A stretch of DNA of 5,867 bases from Devosia sp. (GTDB taxonomy: Bacteria; Pseudomonadota; Alphaproteobacteria; Rhizobiales; Devosiaceae): assembly GCA_028290225.1 (NCBI GenBank), contig JAQGKH010000285.1, positions 1 to 5,867 of the forward strand, read 5' to 3'. Of this stretch, positions 3,085 to 5,867 are shown piece by piece. Numbering within the stretch: the stretch's first letter is position 1; the number at the start of each line of letters is the position of its first letter. A program made the position numbers and the translations under genes. The notes under the pieces are model-generated. The model searched no databases and had not been told where the DNA came from. It saw only the letters and a program-made list of their open reading frames with translations.

Positions 3085-5867
3085 ATGCAGCAAGCTCTCC
3101 TCACCCCGACCGCGCAACCGCCGCTCGACCGCCAGGCCGCGGGTGAGCGCCTCGTCGCTCGGCTTCGCGGGGCCATTTCCGGCCAGATGATGACCGATCC
3201 GCTGATGACCTATGCCTGGTCGGGGGACGCGTCGTCCTACCGGCTGATCCCCGCCGCGGTGGTGTTCATCAATTCCGAAGCCGAGGTGCAGGCGGTCATG
3301 CAGGCATGCCGGGCTGAAGGCTTGCCGCTGACCTTCCGGGCCGCTGGCACATCCCTGTCCGGCCAGGCGGTGACCGACGGCGTACTCGCCGTACTCGGTG
3401 ATGGCTGGCGCAAGCTCGACATTCACCCGGGCGCCGAACAAGTCACGCTGGGGCCGGCGATCATCGTTGCCCATGCCAATCGTGCCCTCAAGCCATTCAA
3501 CAAGAAGTTGGGGCCCGACCCAGCCAGCCAGGCCACTTGCAAGATCGGTGGGGTCGTCAACAACAATTCTTCGGGCATGTGTTGCGGCGTGGCGCAAAAC
3601 ACCTATCACACCATGGCGCGGCTGCGCCTTGTGCTGGCTGATGGCACGGTGCTGGACTCTGGTGATCCGGTTTCACGTGAATCGTTCCGCCACGGGCGCG
3701 CCGATCTGCTGGATGGCATTGCCGCCTTACATAAGCAGGTGATGGCCGACCCCGAACTTGTGGCCCTGATCCGCAAGAAATACGCCATCAAGAACACCGT
3801 GGGTTATTCGCTCAACGCGCTGGTCGATTACCACGACCCGCTCGACATCCTGGTGCATCTGATTGTTGGCTCAGAGGGCACTTTGGGCTTTGTGTCCGAG
3901 GTGACCTACAACACGGTCCCCGAACATCCGTTCAAGTCCACGGCTCTCGTGCCGTTCCCCGATCCTTATGCCGCCGCGCGTGCCATTATCCGGCTGGCCA
4001 ATGGCGGTGTGCATGTGACCACCGGCGTCACGGCGGCGGAATATATGGAGCGCCGGGCCCTGGCGACGGTGGAGCACTTGGCGCCCATGGCGCCGCTGCT
4101 GCCCTGGCTCACCGACCAATCTCCGGCCGTGCTGATCGATGTCACCGCCCCCGATGCCGCGACATTGGAGCGCGAAGTCGACAAGGCCGTCGCGATTCTT
4201 GCGGCCGAGAACGCCACCCATATCGATTTTTCCACCGACGAGGCGCGCTCGCATGCGCTGTGGGATATTCGCAAGGGGTTCTTCACTTCCGGCGGCGCCG
4301 CGCGCCCCAAGGGCACCTCCATGCTCACCGAAGATGTGGCCGCCCCCATCGACAAGCTCGCCGATTTCGTCATCGACATGCGCCAGTTGCTCGATGACCA
4401 CGGCTACGAGGATGCCATCATCTTTGGCCATGCCCTGGCCGGCAATCTGCACTTCCAGATGAGCGACGACTTCTCCCAGCCGGGTTCGGCCGAGAGGTTC
4501 GACCAGTTCTCGGTGGCTTTGTCGCAGCTGGTATCCATCCGCTATGGCGGCTCGCTGAAAGCCGAGCATGGCACGGGCCGCGCCATCGCCCCCTTTGTGG
4601 AAGCCGAATGGGGAGCACAGGCTTATCGCGTCATGCGCGCCATCAAGGCGCTGTTTGACCCCGAAAACCTGCTCAACCCGGGCGTGCTGATCAACGATGA
4701 CAGCAAGGTGCATGTCAAAAATCTCAAGGTGATGCCGCTGGCCGATGAGCTCATCGACATGTGCATCGAGTGCGGGTTCTGCGAGCCGGCCTGCCCCAGC
4801 CACCAGATGACGCTGTCGCCGCGCCAGCGCATTGCCGTCACCCGCGAACGGGCGCGACTGCGTGCCAGCGGCGAGAACCCGGCGCTTCTGGCCCGGCTGG
4901 ACGATGATTTCCGCTATGCGGGGATCGACACCTGCGCCGCGTGCAATCTCTGCTCCCTGCGCTGTCCGGTGGGCATCGAAACGGGCACCAGGATCATCAA
5001 GGAGCGCGGTGAGCGCCGCAGCCCCTTCGCCCGTTCCGTTGCTGCCTTTGCCGCCGACCATACCGGCGCTATCGAAAGCATCATGCGCGGCGGCGTGGCG
5101 TTGGCCGACGCGGCCAAGCTGGTGGTTTCCGCACCGCTGATCGAGTCGGTCACTGAAACCGCCCGGCGGCTGACCGACAAGCATGTGCCGCGCATTTCCC
5201 GAACGTTGAAGCCGGGCCCCGGAGCGCCCAAAGCCCCAAGGGTTGTCTCGCGCGACGACCCGCGCCGCACCGGCTTTCCAGTGCCGATCGTCCAGAGTGG
5301 GCGCCAGCGCATCGCCTATTTCCCCTCCTGCGCCACCCGCATGTTCGGGGCACCCCAAACCGACTTCGACCTTCTCGCGGTGCCTGACGCCATGCTGGCG
5401 CTGCTGGATCGGGCCGGGTTCGATGTGGTGATGCCCGACCATCTCAATGGCCAATGCTGCGGCCAGCCCTTCCATTCCAAGGGCTTTCCCGAGCAGGCGG
5501 TGGAAGTAGGCGCCGCGCTGGTGAAGGAATTGACCGCCCTCAAGGGCGACTGGACCGTCACCGATGCCTCCACCTGCGCCAAGCATCTGCGCAGCGCCCC
5601 CGAAGGGGCGCCGGTGCTGGATTCGAGCGAGTTCATCGTGACCCATATCCTGCCCCGGCTGACCATTACCCAACTGCTGCCGGTGGTTGCCGTGCACCAC
5701 AATTGCTCGGCCCAGCGCCTGGGTGAACAGGGCGCCACCGAAGCCATTGCCCGCGCCTGCGCTACGCAGATCGCGGTGCTGACCTCGGTGACCTGCTGCG
5801 GCTACGCGGGCGACAAGGGACTGTTCATCCCCGAACTCAACCGTTTCGCCAGTCGCTTCGCCAGGAA
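3085..5867 (+). CDS. FAD-linked oxidase fused to Fe-S (CCG) domain, D-lactate / D-2-hydroxyacid dehydrogenase type (cut by right edge)
   Basis: The frame is open for 927 codons to the right edge. The N-terminal half is a PCMH-type flavoprotein: RAAGTSLSGQ (85-94) and GPDPASQATCKIGGVVNNNSSG (pieces at 143-152 and 155-164) bind FAD, and VGSEGTLGF is at 261-269. The FAD-oxidase C-terminal domain has FGHALAGNLHF (447-457), EHGTGR (494-499) and FDPENLLNPG (524-533). Next comes a two-cluster ferredoxin domain, CIECGFCEPACP (560-571) and CAACNLCSLRCP (617-628), then a GlpC/GlcF-like cysteine-rich domain with C749, CCG (791-793), C831, C874 and CCG (904-906). This is the single-chain equivalent of GlcD plus GlcF. 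Such enzymes oxidise D-lactate, D-2-hydroxyglutarate or similar acids and pass electrons to the quinone or cytochrome chain at the inner membrane; there is no signal peptide. The substrate is not readable. An in-frame TAG at 3073 limits the start; GGAG lies only 3 nt before this ATG. Roughly 50-60 C-terminal residues are probably missing. Confidence 0.9.
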   Translation, partial: MQQALLTPTAQPPLDRQAAGERLVARLRGAISGQMMTDPLMTYAWSGDASSYRLIPAAVVFINSEAEVQAVMQACRAEGLPLTFRAAGTSLSGQAVTDGVLAVLGDGWRKLDIHPGAEQVTLGPAIIVAHANRALKPFNKKLGPDPASQATCKIGGVVNNNSSGMCCGVAQNTYHTMARLRLVLADGTVLDSGDPVSRESFRHGRADLLDGIAALHKQVMADPELVALIRKKYAIKNTVGYSLNALVDYHDPLDILVHLIVGSEGTLGFVSEVTYNTVPEHPFKSTALVPFPDPYAAARAIIRLANGGVHVTTGVTAAEYMERRALATVEHLAPMAPLLPWLTDQSPAVLIDVTAPDAATLEREVDKAVAILAAENATHIDFSTDEARSHALWDIRKGFFTSGGAARPKGTSMLTEDVAAPIDKLADFVIDMRQLLDDHGYEDAIIFGHALAGNLHFQMSDDFSQPGSAERFDQFSVALSQLVSIRYGGSLKAEHGTGRAIAPFVEAEWGAQAYRVMRAIKALFDPENLLNPGVLINDDSKVHVKNLKVMPLADELIDMCIECGFCEPACPSHQMTLSPRQRIAVTRERARLRASGENPALLARLDDDFRYAGIDTCAACNLCSLRCPVGIETGTRIIKERGERRSPFARSVAAFAADHTGAIESIMRGGVALADAAKLVVSAPLIESVTETARRLTDKHVPRISRTLKPGPGAPKAPRVVSRDDPRRTGFPVPIVQSGRQRIAYFPSCATRMFGAPQTDFDLLAVPDAMLALLDRAGFDVVMPDHLNGQCCGQPFHSKGFPEQAVEVGAALVKELTALKGDWTVTDASTCAKHLRSAPEGAPVLDSSEFIVTHILPRLTITQLLPVVAVHHNCSAQRLGEQGATEAIARACATQIAVLTSVTCCGYAGDKGLFIPELNRFASRFAR

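Noticed and set aside
3871..5700. 609-codon open frame on the minus strand
   Set aside because: It is antisense to the dehydrogenase, whose frame carries all FAD and Fe-S motifs. The antisense protein is a Gly/Arg/His-rich composition with no recognisable domain, as expected from codon bias in GC-rich DNA.
1..5867. Mobile element, CRISPR array or defence island
   Set aside because: No transposase, integrase, terminal inverted repeats or spaced direct-repeat array was seen, and the identified genes are housekeeping or metabolic. The tRNA 3' end shows no adjacent integrase or obvious attachment duplication.

Overview
The window looks like ordinary chromosome from a GC-rich alphaproteobacterium, most likely of the order Hyphomicrobiales (a Devosia-like organism would fit). 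The reasons are the short RNase D without an HRDC domain, the rnd gene followed directly by what appears to be lptC, and an NDUFA9-like SDR protein of the alphaproteobacterial type. I see no insertion sequence, phage gene, CRISPR array or integration scar, and base composition is even throughout.

Layout. Positions 1-901 are read on the minus strand: a tRNA-Leu(CAG) with its own promoter and a downstream hairpin, then rnd (RNase D), then the first 22 codons of a gene that is probably lptC, running off the left edge. Everything from 1100 onward is on the plus strand. First comes an NDUFA9-like NAD(P)-binding protein closed by a strong intrinsic terminator. Next is a PadR-family repressor, preceded by repeated GATATATC boxes that cover its ribosome binding site and followed by a second strong terminator. 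Last is a very long FAD plus iron-sulfur dehydrogenase of the D-lactate / D-2-hydroxyacid dehydrogenase type. It has a 12-bp palindrome just ahead of its start and is cut by the right edge within its last iron-sulfur domain.

How the genes relate. The genes appear to be separate transcription units rather than one pathway. The tRNA, rnd and lptC are housekeeping functions (translation, RNA trimming, LPS transport). The NDUFA9-like gene is monocistronic as far as can be seen. The PadR gene is probably autoregulated. The dehydrogenase follows it, but a terminator lies between them, so control of the dehydrogenase by PadR is not shown; its own palindrome suggests a different regulator. The intergenic region 902-1099 holds the tRNA promoter and the ribosome binding site of the NDUFA9-like gene; no convincing plus-strand promoter was found there.

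I found no convincing undescribed system. The most useful leads are the PadR operator architecture, the palindrome at the dehydrogenase promoter region, and the unknown substrate of the fused dehydrogenase.
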